Below, one piece after another: positions 33,505 to 41,442 of a DNA stretch of 64,000 bases (the stretch's first letter is position 1; each line of letters begins with the position of its first letter). A model generated the notes under the pieces. That model saw only the letters and a list, made by a program, of their open reading frames with translations. It had not been told where the DNA came from and made no database searches. Origin of the DNA: CAZDKK01 sp964506245 (lineage in GTDB: Bacteria > Eisenbacteria > RBG-16-71-46 > CAIMUX01 > WJJG01); contig CAZDKK010000001.1 of NCBI GenBank assembly GCA_964506245.1, positions 1 through 64,000 on the forward strand, in the 5' to 3' direction. Both the position numbers and the translations under genes were made by a program.

Positions 33505-35561
33505 ACCCTGCGCGGGTCTACCAGCTCCGCCACGACCTGGTCATTCGGCGGCGCGTCTTCGGCGAATCGGTCAAGTACTTGGTCAAGGACCCGCAGCGCC
33601 TCGAGTACTACACCATCGACGAGTGGACCTACCAGCTGCTCTCCTTGTGCGATGGCCACCGCGACCTGGGGGCGCTGAGCGCCGCTGCCCGTGAACGTCT
33701 TCCGGACATGGACCTGAACCCGTTGACGATTCTGGAGTTCTGCGAGACCTATCGGCGTTTCCACTTCTTCGAGGACAGCTGGGAGCGGAATATCCTGCTG
33801 ATCGAGCAACGCCGCGGCTCGCGCCTGAAGCGCTTGCGCAAGGCATTCGCCAACCCGCTCGAGATCCATCTGCCAGCCTGGGACCCGGACCTCTTCTTCA
33901 GCCGCATCGTCCGGCCCCTGGGTTTCCTGTACACGCGATCGGCGCTGGTGGTCTACGCCACACTGATCCTGCTGGCGATCTGGCTCTCCGCCACCCACGC
34001 GGATGAGTTCGCGCTGTCCTTCCGGGAGCTGTGGGTGATTCCCGGGAAGACGGGCTTGGGCCTGATCGCGCTGTGGGCGGCGCTGCTCCTGACCGTCGTG
34101 ATGCACGAGGTCGGGCATGGCCTGACCTGCAAGCACTACGGCGGCGGCGTCCACAAGATCGGCTTTCTCCTGCTCTACTTCAATCCCTGCATGTTCTGCG
34201 ACGTGACCGAGAGTTACTTCTTCGATGACCGGCGCAAGAAGCACGCGGTGACCCTGGCGGGCGGACTGGTCGATCTGCTCACCGCCGCGGCCGCGACGTT
34301 TGTCTGGTACTTCACGGTGCCGGATCTCTTCCTGAACGCCGTGGCCCACCGGGTGGCGATCTTCAACGGCGTGACGGGCATCTTGGTCAACTACAATCCG
34401 CTGATGAAATACGATGGTTACTTCCTGTTCAGCGATCAGCTCGGGATCCCGAATATGCGGGGCGAGTCGTTCCACTTCCTGGGCAACCGCGTCCGCGGGC
34501 TCTTGCGACTGCCGCACGAGGAGGAGCTGGTCTCCGCGCGCGAGCGCCGGATCTTCTGGATCTACGGGATCTGCGCGTTCGCCTACAGCGTCTTCGTGCT
34601 GTGGTTCGTCCTGCGCTTCGTCGGGGGGTGGCTCGTGCATCTCCTCCGGGGCGCCGGGTACGTCCTGACCGCCGCGTTGCTGTTCCTGATGACCAAGGGC
34701 TACTCGCGCAGGCTATTCGGCTTCGCGCGTTTCGTGGCGCTGGACAAGGGCGGGCATTTCCGCCGCTACCGGGTGCCCTACCTGGCGGGACTGGCGGCAA
34801 CGCTGGCCGCGCTCTTCCTGCTGCCCGTCCCGCGCCACGTGCGGGGGGAATTCGTGCTGCACCCGGGGAGCGAGGTCGTGGTGCGGGCCGAGGTGACAGG
34901 CGTGATCGAGTCGGTGCATGCTGACGAGGGGGATCGCGTGGCCGCGGCAAGCACACCGGTCGTGCTGCGCGCCGAGAACGTGATTCTCGGGGTGGAGGAA
35001 GCGCGCAGCCTGCGGCAGTCGGCCGGGGCGCAGCGCGCCGCAGCGCAGGTCGCCGGGGAGCCAGCCGCCGCGGTGGCTGCTGCGGCCAGGATGACCGCTG
35101 GGCAGGCGCTCGAGCATTACTACCGCTCCCGCGAGGTGTATCTGCGCCCACCGGCGCCGATCAGCGGCATCGTATTGACGCCCCGCCTGCGCGAAAGGGT
35201 CGGTCTGGCGTACGTTCCGGGAGACACCCTCTACGTGGTCGGCGAACTGGGCACGCTCCGCGCCGAGGTTCTCCTGGACGAACGTGACATGGGGCTGTTG
35301 ACCCCCGACCAGCCGGTAGAACTGCGCACGCGCGCGACCGCGGGGCAGAGGCTCCTGGGTCACATCGAGCAGATCTCCCAGGAGCCTTCGGCCCTGCGGA
35401 CTCGGCCGCTCTACCGGGTCGTCGTGCGCGTCGAGAACCCGGAGGAGATCTGCCGGCCGGGGCAAGAGGGCGTGGCCCGGTTCGCTGCGGGAAGGCTCTC
35501 GTTGATCGGTCATGCTCTGTCTGGGCTGGCCCGGACGTTCCGGATCGAGTTCTGGGTGTGA
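33501..35561 (+). CDS. M50 site-2-protease-like membrane protein fused to a HlyD-type adaptor
   Basis: A 686-residue protein with GTG start at 33501 overlapping the previous stop. Residues 25-100 look like a PqqD-type winged-helix peptide-binding domain (YYTIDEWTYQLLSLCDGHRDL). The M50 membrane core has the zinc motif HEVGH (about residue 203) and the second motif NPLMKYDGY (about 297), so the protease site appears intact. After TM helices to about 445, the C-terminal part is a barrel-sandwich adaptor (VVVRAEVTGVIESVHADEGDRV, LRPPAPISGIV). It is probably an inner-membrane protease or exporter acting on a peptide; its neighbours are two other adaptors. Confidence 0.88.
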   Translation: MNPARVYQLRHDLVIRRRVFGESVKYLVKDPQRLEYYTIDEWTYQLLSLCDGHRDLGALSAAARERLPDMDLNPLTILEFCETYRRFHFFEDSWERNILLIEQRRGSRLKRLRKAFANPLEIHLPAWDPDLFFSRIVRPLGFLYTRSALVVYATLILLAIWLSATHADEFALSFRELWVIPGKTGLGLIALWAALLLTVVMHEVGHGLTCKHYGGGVHKIGFLLLYFNPCMFCDVTESYFFDDRRKKHAVTLAGGLVDLLTAAAATFVWYFTVPDLFLNAVAHRVAIFNGVTGILVNYNPLMKYDGYFLFSDQLGIPNMRGESFHFLGNRVRGLLRLPHEEELVSARERRIFWIYGICAFAYSVFVLWFVLRFVGGWLVHLLRGAGYVLTAALLFLMTKGYSRRLFGFARFVALDKGGHFRRYRVPYLAGLAATLAALFLLPVPRHVRGEFVLHPGSEVVVRAEVTGVIESVHADEGDRVAAASTPVVLRAENVILGVEEARSLRQSAGAQRAAAQVAGEPAAAVAAAARMTAGQALEHYYRSREVYLRPPAPISGIVLTPRLRERVGLAYVPGDTLYVVGELGTLRAEVLLDERDMGLLTPDQPVELRTRATAGQRLLGHIEQISQEPSALRTRPLYRVVVRVENPEEICRPGQEGVARFAAGRLSLIGHALSGLARTFRIEFWV

Positions 35562-35576
35562 GGCGCCGGTGACTGG

Positions 35577-35598
35577 CGCGACCTTGCCTTCGGTCGCG
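35577..35598 (+). other. Intercistronic 7-bp hairpin
   Basis: CGCGACC (35577-35583) and GGTCGCG (35592-35598) flank an 8-nt loop in the 77-bp gap between the M50 fusion gene and the GAF adaptor gene. There is no T-run; it may affect relative expression. Confidence 0.3.
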
Positions 35599-35638
35599 TC
35601 GGGTCCCGGACCGTGAAGCGGAGAGCCCCGCAGCGGGG

Positions 35639-37741
35639 ATGGGTGTCATGAAAGACCCCAACAGCGTGTCGGGCGAGGCCAGGGACAGAGAGTTGGAGGC
35701 CCTCTACACCCAGGTGGTGCAGAACGCCGCTCGTCTCATGGTCGTCCATGAGGCGAGCAGCATCCTGCGGTCCACGCACGACCCAGAAGAACTGGCGCGC
35801 GGTCTCCTGACCACGGTGACCGAGGCGGTCCTGGCCGGCTCGGGGTGTGTCGCCGGCCTGGAGGGCGATGAGCTGAAGGTCCTGGCCACCAGCGGTCTGA
35901 CGGATGAGGAGGTGGAAACCCTCGCTGCTAACGCGAGCGAGGCTCAGGCCTGGTTCGCAGTGGCCGATGGCGAAGATCCGCAGACACGCCAGCAGCTCAC
36001 CGAGGTGCTGGGCTTCGCGGTGGGTGAGTCAGCCGAGAGTGGGGAGGACGATGGAGACGCTCCGGATGAGCCCGAGTGGCGCGGGGAGGCCGACGACGAA
36101 GAACCCGAGTCCTACGAGCACCTGTGGGACGAAGCCGAGGAGGCGGCCGAGTCCGAGCCTGCAGCGGGGGGATCGGAGTTCGGTCCATCCGCCGCGCCCG
36201 CCTTCGAGCTCTACCTTCCCCTGCGCGTGGAGGACGAGGTGCTGGGGGTGCTCGTCCTCGGCCCGCGCGTGGACGGACAGGAGTACCGCGAAGACGATGT
36301 GCAACTCGCCCGGTCGCTCTCCGCACACCTGGCGCTGGCCCTCAACCACGCGGCCCTCTTCGCCGAGCGCAGTCGTCGCATCGAGCAGTTGTCGGTCCTG
36401 CTTCGGATATCCCGGGAGATCACGAGCACCCTCGACCTTGATCGCGTTCTCCAGACCGTCGTCCAGATGATGGCCTTGGTCGTCCCCAACCGGAGGTCCG
36501 TGCTGGCCCTGACCTCGGCCCGCGGCGTCTCGCTCCGGGCCAGCTCGGATCCCTCGTTCCAGCCCAAGGAGGTCAGCCGCGATTCCATCCTCCCCATCCT
36601 GCAGTGGGCCCAGGATGCGCGCCAGCGCATCAACACCCACCGTGCCGCGCTGGAGCAAGACGCCGAGGCCGAAGGCCGGGATCTGCTTCTGCCGTGGCTC
36701 AGCCGAGAGCGTGGACCGCGTGGGTTGGCGGTGATGCCCCTCGAGGACGATCAGGGCGTGCTCGGACTGCTCGCGATCGAGACCGACAGCGACGCCATGC
36801 CCCTGGACGAGAACCACGAGGAGCTCGTCAGCATCCTTGCCAACCAGGCGACGGTCGCGGTCCGCAACGCTGAGCTCTACCAGCAGGTTCCGATGATCGG
36901 CTTCCTCGAGCCGATCCTGGGCAAGGTGCGGCGCGCGCGCGCGGCGGGGTCACGCCGGCTGCTGATCCGGGCGGGGGTCGTGATGGCGATCCTGGCCGCC
37001 GGTTTCCTCATTCCGATCCCCGCGTGGGTCTCGGGTGATGCCCAGCTACGGCCATTCGCGCCGATCGCTTTGCGCGCCGGGACAGAGGGTACCGTCGATG
37101 AAGTGCTGGTCCGCGAGGGTCAGTCGATCCGGGCCGGGACCGTGGTCGCGCGCTTGCGCCGCGATGAGTTCGAGGTCGAGCTCGAGCAGACCCGCGCCGA
37201 GACCCGCCGGGCCCAGGCCGAGGCGGCCCAGGCGCGGATCGCTGGCGATCTCGCCACGTATCGCGCCCGCCAGGCGAAGCTCGGCGAGCTGACGCGGACG
37301 GAGCAGTTCCTGGTCTCCGAGCTCGAGCGCACCGAGCTGGTGGCGCCCTCCGACGGCGTTGTTCTCACGCAGGATGTGGAGCGACGCCAGGGCGCCCACC
37401 TGCGACCCGGCGAGACCCTGCTCGAGCTGGCCGATCTCGCCACGATGGAGGTAGAGGTCTCCCTCGCGGGGCACGACATCCGGTCCATCGGTCAGGGAAG
37501 CCGCGCGCGGCTCAAGGTGCAGGCCTACCCCGGTCGCACGTTCCGGGGCGAGGTGACACGCATCGCGCCGAGGTCGGACCGCGACGGGACCTTTCGGGTG
37601 ACGATGCGACTGCCCAACACGGACGGGGCGCTGCGTCCTGGCATGACTGGGCGGGCTCACGTGGAGATTCCCGGGCGCCCAGCGCTGGTCTCCCTCTTCG
37701 CACCGGTTGTGCGCCGGTTGCGGCTGGGGCTCTGGCTGTGA
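35639..37741 (+). CDS. GAF-GAF-TM-HlyD fusion protein (sensor-type adaptor)
   Basis: A 700-residue protein. Two GAF domains: residues about 25-235, interrupted by an acidic insert (about 125-185, Glu/Asp-rich), and about 245-420 (LLRISREITSTLDLDRVLQTVV). One TM helix (about 440-460, VVMAILAAGFLIPI) is followed by a HlyD barrel-sandwich and hairpin (GTEGTVDEVLVREGQSIRAG, a coiled coil near 510-550, ELVAPSDGVVLTQDV). The GAF pair should be cytoplasmic and the adaptor periplasmic, so it may couple a cytoplasmic signal to export. ATG 35648 is an alternative start. It follows the M50 fusion in the same direction. Confidence 0.87.
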   Translation: MGVMKDPNSVSGEARDRELEALYTQVVQNAARLMVVHEASSILRSTHDPEELARGLLTTVTEAVLAGSGCVAGLEGDELKVLATSGLTDEEVETLAANASEAQAWFAVADGEDPQTRQQLTEVLGFAVGESAESGEDDGDAPDEPEWRGEADDEEPESYEHLWDEAEEAAESEPAAGGSEFGPSAAPAFELYLPLRVEDEVLGVLVLGPRVDGQEYREDDVQLARSLSAHLALALNHAALFAERSRRIEQLSVLLRISREITSTLDLDRVLQTVVQMMALVVPNRRSVLALTSARGVSLRASSDPSFQPKEVSRDSILPILQWAQDARQRINTHRAALEQDAEAEGRDLLLPWLSRERGPRGLAVMPLEDDQGVLGLLAIETDSDAMPLDENHEELVSILANQATVAVRNAELYQQVPMIGFLEPILGKVRRARAAGSRRLLIRAGVVMAILAAGFLIPIPAWVSGDAQLRPFAPIALRAGTEGTVDEVLVREGQSIRAGTVVARLRRDEFEVELEQTRAETRRAQAEAAQARIAGDLATYRARQAKLGELTRTEQFLVSELERTELVAPSDGVVLTQDVERRQGAHLRPGETLLELADLATMEVEVSLAGHDIRSIGQGSRARLKVQAYPGRTFRGEVTRIAPRSDRDGTFRVTMRLPNTDGALRPGMTGRAHVEIPGRPALVSLFAPVVRRLRLGLWL

Positions 37742-37750
37742 ACCAGGTCC

Positions 37751-38317
37751 CTACATGAAGCGCTCGAACCGGTCTTGCTTCGCCTTGCAGATCGGACAGA
37801 TCAGCGGGGGCTTCTCCCGGGCGCACAGGTACCCGCAGACGCGGCAGCGCCACACCGGCAGCGTTGGTTCCGCTCGCTCCGCCGCTGCGGCCAGGCGCTG
37901 GGCCGGCCCCGGTGTGCCGGCGTCCGCAGGCCGTCGCTCGGGAATCGGGGCGGGCTTCACCTCGCCCGCCAGGACGCGGTCCGAGACGTAGAGGGCGCAG
38001 AAGCAGGCGTCGAACTCGTCGAGGTCCGCGTCCCGGTAATCGCACGGGCAGATGATGTCACGGTCGATCTCCTGATTGCCCTCGGCCAAGCGGCACGGAC
38101 AGGCCCAATAGCCGTAGCGGGCTTCGTTGACGAGCAGACCACGCACCAGGTCGCGTGTGAACTCGAGGTCGGGGTTCAGGTGGTATCCCGCGGCCTCAGC
38201 CTCTCGCTGCAGGCGCGCGTGGAGCGCCGCGGTGCGCTCTGGCGTGACAGAGCCGGCAGCGTCGTTCGGGCGCGGATCGCCGGAGTTGCCCCGGCCGGGT
38301 GTTGCGGGATCACGCAT
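37751..38317 (-). CDS. Ferredoxin-thioredoxin reductase catalytic-like subunit fused to a rubredoxin-like domain
   Basis: A 188-residue fusion. The FTR catalytic part has the three Cys pairs CPC (73-75), CPC (90-92) and CFC (105-107) that build the 4Fe-4S cluster and redox disulfide; the last pair is CFC rather than plant CHC. The C-terminal 35 residues are rubredoxin-like (WRCRVCGYLC then CPIC), an electron donor in cis. It overlaps the upstream glutaredoxin gene by 8 bp, so the pair probably passes electrons from ferredoxin or rubredoxin to the glutaredoxin. Confidence 0.9.
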   Translation of the reverse strand: MRDPATPGRGNSGDPRPNDAAGSVTPERTAALHARLQREAEAAGYHLNPDLEFTRDLVRGLLVNEARYGYWACPCRLAEGNQEIDRDIICPCDYRDADLDEFDACFCALYVSDRVLAGEVKPAPIPERRPADAGTPGPAQRLAAAAERAEPTLPVWRCRVCGYLCAREKPPLICPICKAKQDRFERFM

Positions 38318-38597
38318 CGTCCAGTGCCTTTCGGATCTCGTCCTCCTTCATCCCGACGATCACGCGCTCGTCCCGAATGACGATCGTGGGGTAGGAGGTG
38401 CTGGGATTCCAGCGGCGCAGGTCATGAAGGGCTTCCTCCCGCAGCTGGTGATCCAGGAGATCCACGTCGATGTACTCGTAGGCCACTCCGAGGCTGTCGA
38501 AGAAGCGCTTCGTCATGCGGCACCAGACACAGGTGCTGAGCGTGTACAGGAGAATCCTGCCTCGATCCTCGCCCGCCACGCGGGTCGGCTCGATCAT
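38310..38597 (-). CDS. Glutaredoxin-like thiol-disulfide oxidoreductase
   Basis: A 95-residue thioredoxin-fold protein with the dithiol site CVWC (residues 23-26), the cis-Pro in TSYPTIVI and the helix GMKEDEIRKAL, as in NrdH/glutaredoxin-like proteins. Residues 1-15 are a short lead before the first strand (RILLYTLS). It is first in a two-gene operon with the FTR-rubredoxin fusion, which probably reduces it. Its targets are unknown. Confidence 0.9.
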   Translation of the reverse strand: MIEPTRVAGEDRGRILLYTLSTCVWCRMTKRFFDSLGVAYEYIDVDLLDHQLREEALHDLRRWNPSTSYPTIVIRDERVIVGMKEDEIRKALDDA

Positions 38598-38829
38598 CCT
38601 GGGTGCCTCCGATCACCTTCTGGGCGTGCTCGTCCTCAGGACCGATACTAGCCATGAAGCGGGCGGTTCGGCAACGGCGGCGGCTTTCCGGCAGCCGATC
38701 CCCCGGAGTGCCCGCGACGAACACCCCCCGCGTGCCGCGGGACCGGGCTTGCAATCCACCGCCAGGACCGATAGGAATACTCGATCCCCCTGGGCCCCGG
38801 GACGGACGGGCCCACGAGAGGAGCGATGC

Positions 38830-40002
38830 ATGGCACCCAGGATCACCTACGCGCCGCCCGCCGACGAACAGGAGCTCAACGCCTATGCCGGCCTCGCGGC
38901 CATCGCCTTCGGCGGCAATGCCGCGGAGATCCGCCCCAAGTTCGCCGCCCTGGGTCCCGAGCCCATGCGGCTGATCAAATCCGGACGCGCCGTCGTGGCC
39001 GGCCTGATCGCCCACGACTGCGCGCAGTGGTTCGGCGGCCGGCGCGCGCCGATGGCGGCCATCGCGGCCGTGACGACAGCGCCCCACGAGCGGGCGGCCG
39101 GGCATGCGACGCGCCTCATGCGCGCGATGCTCCGGGAGCAGCACGCCCGCGGCGTCGCGCTCTCGGCGCTCTACCCCGCCACCCGGCCGCTCTACCGCCG
39201 GGTGGGCTATGAGATGGCCGGCGGGCGCTACGAGATCACGGTGCGCCCGCGCGAGATTCGCCTGCCAGAGCGACAGCTCGCCGTGCGCGAGGCTCTGCCC
39301 GAGGATCTACCCGCGATCGGGCGCATGTTCGGGCGCAGCGTCGCATTCGACTCTGGCCCGCTGGACTGGGGTTCACAGGGCTGGCAGCGCTCCCTGCGCG
39401 CGTGGCGCCCGCCACATGCCGCCTACGTCATCCTCGCGGGCCGGACGGTCGAGGGCTACATCAGCTACCTGACCGCCCGCAAGGAGAAGGTGCTGGAGGT
39501 GGCCGACTTCTTCGCGGCCACCCCGCGGGCGGCGCGGCGGCTGCTGGCGCTGGTCTGCGATCACAGCGCGCAGATCGAGGAGGCCAAGTGGTCGGGTCGC
39601 CCGGTCGAGCCGATGCTGATGATGCTGCAGGCGGGCACCCACCGCACGACCCGGGCGGCCGGCTGGATGCTGCGGATCGTCGATGTCGTGGCGGCGCTCG
39701 ATCAGCGCGGCTATGCGCCGGGCGTGGAGGCGGCACTCCACCTGCAGGTGCGCGACGACGTCCTCCCGGCCAACAACGGGCGGTTCCTGCTGGAGGTGTC
39801 GAGCGGACGCGGGCACGTGCGCAGGGGCGGACGCGGTGTGATCCGGCTGGATGTGCGCGGGCTGGCCGCCTTGCACAGCGGCTATGTCACGGTGCGCGAT
39901 CTCCAGCAGTGGACGCGGTACCTGGATGCCCCGGAGCGCCAGGCGAAAACCCTCGCGACCGTGTTTCCGGCCGGGTCACCCTGGATGGCTGCGCGCTTCT
40001 GA
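38830..40002 (+). CDS. Eis-family GNAT acetyltransferase
   Basis: A 390-residue protein, ATG 38830 with GAGGAG about 6 bases upstream. Residues 1-150 hold a GNAT domain (acetyl-CoA loop APHERAAGHATRLMRAMLREQ, then ALYPATRPLYRRVGYEMAGG), followed by a second degenerate GNAT fold and a C-terminal sterol-carrier-like domain (GRFLLEVSSGRGHVRRG), the three-domain layout of Eis-type N-acetyltransferases. Eis proteins acetylate aminoglycosides or lysines; the native substrate here is unknown. Confidence 0.85.
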   Translation: MAPRITYAPPADEQELNAYAGLAAIAFGGNAAEIRPKFAALGPEPMRLIKSGRAVVAGLIAHDCAQWFGGRRAPMAAIAAVTTAPHERAAGHATRLMRAMLREQHARGVALSALYPATRPLYRRVGYEMAGGRYEITVRPREIRLPERQLAVREALPEDLPAIGRMFGRSVAFDSGPLDWGSQGWQRSLRAWRPPHAAYVILAGRTVEGYISYLTARKEKVLEVADFFAATPRAARRLLALVCDHSAQIEEAKWSGRPVEPMLMMLQAGTHRTTRAAGWMLRIVDVVAALDQRGYAPGVEAALHLQVRDDVLPANNGRFLLEVSSGRGHVRRGGRGVIRLDVRGLAALHSGYVTVRDLQQWTRYLDAPERQAKTLATVFPAGSPWMAARF

Positions 40003-40063
40003 GCGACCCCGCACGCCCGGGCTGCGTGTGGGTCGGCCCGAGCGTACCGATCCCCGCGTCCTC

Positions 40064-41131
40064 TCAGCCCTCACCGCGCAGGCGCAGCGACACCGCACCA
40101 TCGCCGGTGAAGGCCACGAGGCGCGGCCCACCCCCGTTCAGCGTGCCTTCGGCACGACGGCGGCTCACCTGGCCGTCGAGATCGGCGGCGCGCCCCAACC
40201 GCACGCTCTCACCGCGCAGCTCGATGTCCGCGGCGATCCGGGAATCGGCGGTGATTTCGATATCCCCGCCTCCCGCCTCGATGCGCGTCTCGTCCAGCCG
40301 CGTGATGCCAATGAAGATGTCGCCATCTCCTGTGACAGCCTGGAGGGCACCCGACACGCTGGCGAGATCGATGTCGCCGTCGGAGGTGTGCACGAGGATG
40401 TCGCGACCCTCGAGGTGGTTCGCGTGAACATCACCGTCGCTGGTGTGCAAGTCGATTTCCTCGGCGGAGATGGTCTCAGCCTCGATGTCGCCGTCGGAGG
40501 TCTTGAACAGGGCCGCGGGACCGCGGGCGTCGCGCACGCTGATGTCACCATCCGAAGTGACCACGTCGACCGCGCCGATGATCTCCAGCAGGCTCACGTC
40601 GCCATCGGAGGTCTCGACGTTCAGAGGGCCTTCGAGGCGATCGACCTTCACATCCCCGTCGGAGGTCACCAGCTCGGCCTTGCCCACCAGCCGCTCCAGG
40701 TGCACATCGCCGTCGGAGGTCTCGACATCGACGTTGTACTGCCCGGGGAGCCGCACGAGGACCGTGACCTGGAACCCGCCCAGGTCCCGCAGGCCCGAGA
40801 ACCAGTGGTGCCCCTCGTCGCTCGTGATCAGCACGCCGTCGGACTCAGCGCTGGCGCGCAGGTCCATGTCTTCGTACCGCTCGCGGGCCCGCTCCATCCG
40901 CCTGGCCTTCAAGTAGAAGGTGACGTCGATGCGGTCCGCCATGCCCTCCAGCAGCTCGACGTCTCCGTCGGCGATATCGATCCTCACCGTGCCACTGGCC
41001 GGCGCGGGGAAGCTCTCCTCGTGCATCACCTCACCATAGTCCTTGCCGTTGGTGGCCCGGACCGATCCCGGGGAGCTCAGGACGGCGGCCAGGATCACGG
41101 CCAACGGCAGGAGCGAACGGGGCATCGTCAT
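40064..41131 (-). CDS. Secreted DUF4097 repeat protein
   Basis: A 355-residue protein starting at ATG 41131 behind AAGGGAGG, with a signal peptide (LLPLAVILAAVLSSPGSVRA). The body is a ladder of about 20-residue beta repeats, each with (S/G)DGD: eight clear copies (ETSDGDVHLERL, VTSDGDVKVDRL and so on, ending VTGDGDIFIGIT) plus weaker ones. This is the DUF4097 beta-helix fold, of unknown biochemical role, found in exported proteins. It converges on the Eis-like gene and has a 311-bp divergent region with the glycosyltransferase. Confidence 0.85.
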   Translation of the reverse strand: MTMPRSLLPLAVILAAVLSSPGSVRATNGKDYGEVMHEESFPAPASGTVRIDIADGDVELLEGMADRIDVTFYLKARRMERARERYEDMDLRASAESDGVLITSDEGHHWFSGLRDLGGFQVTVLVRLPGQYNVDVETSDGDVHLERLVGKAELVTSDGDVKVDRLEGPLNVETSDGDVSLLEIIGAVDVVTSDGDISVRDARGPAALFKTSDGDIEAETISAEEIDLHTSDGDVHANHLEGRDILVHTSDGDIDLASVSGALQAVTGDGDIFIGITRLDETRIEAGGGDIEITADSRIAADIELRGESVRLGRAADLDGQVSRRRAEGTLNGGGPRLVAFTGDGAVSLRLRGEG

Positions 41132-41442
41132 CGTAACCTCCCTTCCTGGAACGCCTTGGAGGTCGAGGCCGCATGGGCCGAGCGCGAATGGTCTCCGCCA
41201 GCGGCGTCGTTTTGCTATGGAAGAGACGGTTGGGGGTGCCAAAAGGTTCGCAGAGCGCGCGAGACCCTTCCGGGTGGCCCCGCGCGGGGGTGACCGCCGG
41301 GGAGGGCGATCCGAGCAGGCGGACCTTGATCCGGGCCAGGTCGGGCCTGAGAATCGGCGCGCGTGAGCACGATCACCGGCGGCCGGGCGAGGCGCACCGT
41401 CTTGAGGTCGCTAAGTCATATTGCTGATGTGAGCTAGAGCGC
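41132..41442. other. Divergent intergenic region, no gene recognised
   Basis: 311 bp between the DUF4097 gene and the first GT4 gene. Both flanking genes start here, so it should hold two promoters, but I see no convincing hexamer pairs. The last 40 bp (around AAGTCATATTGCTGATG) are more A/T-rich. Confidence 0.3.
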
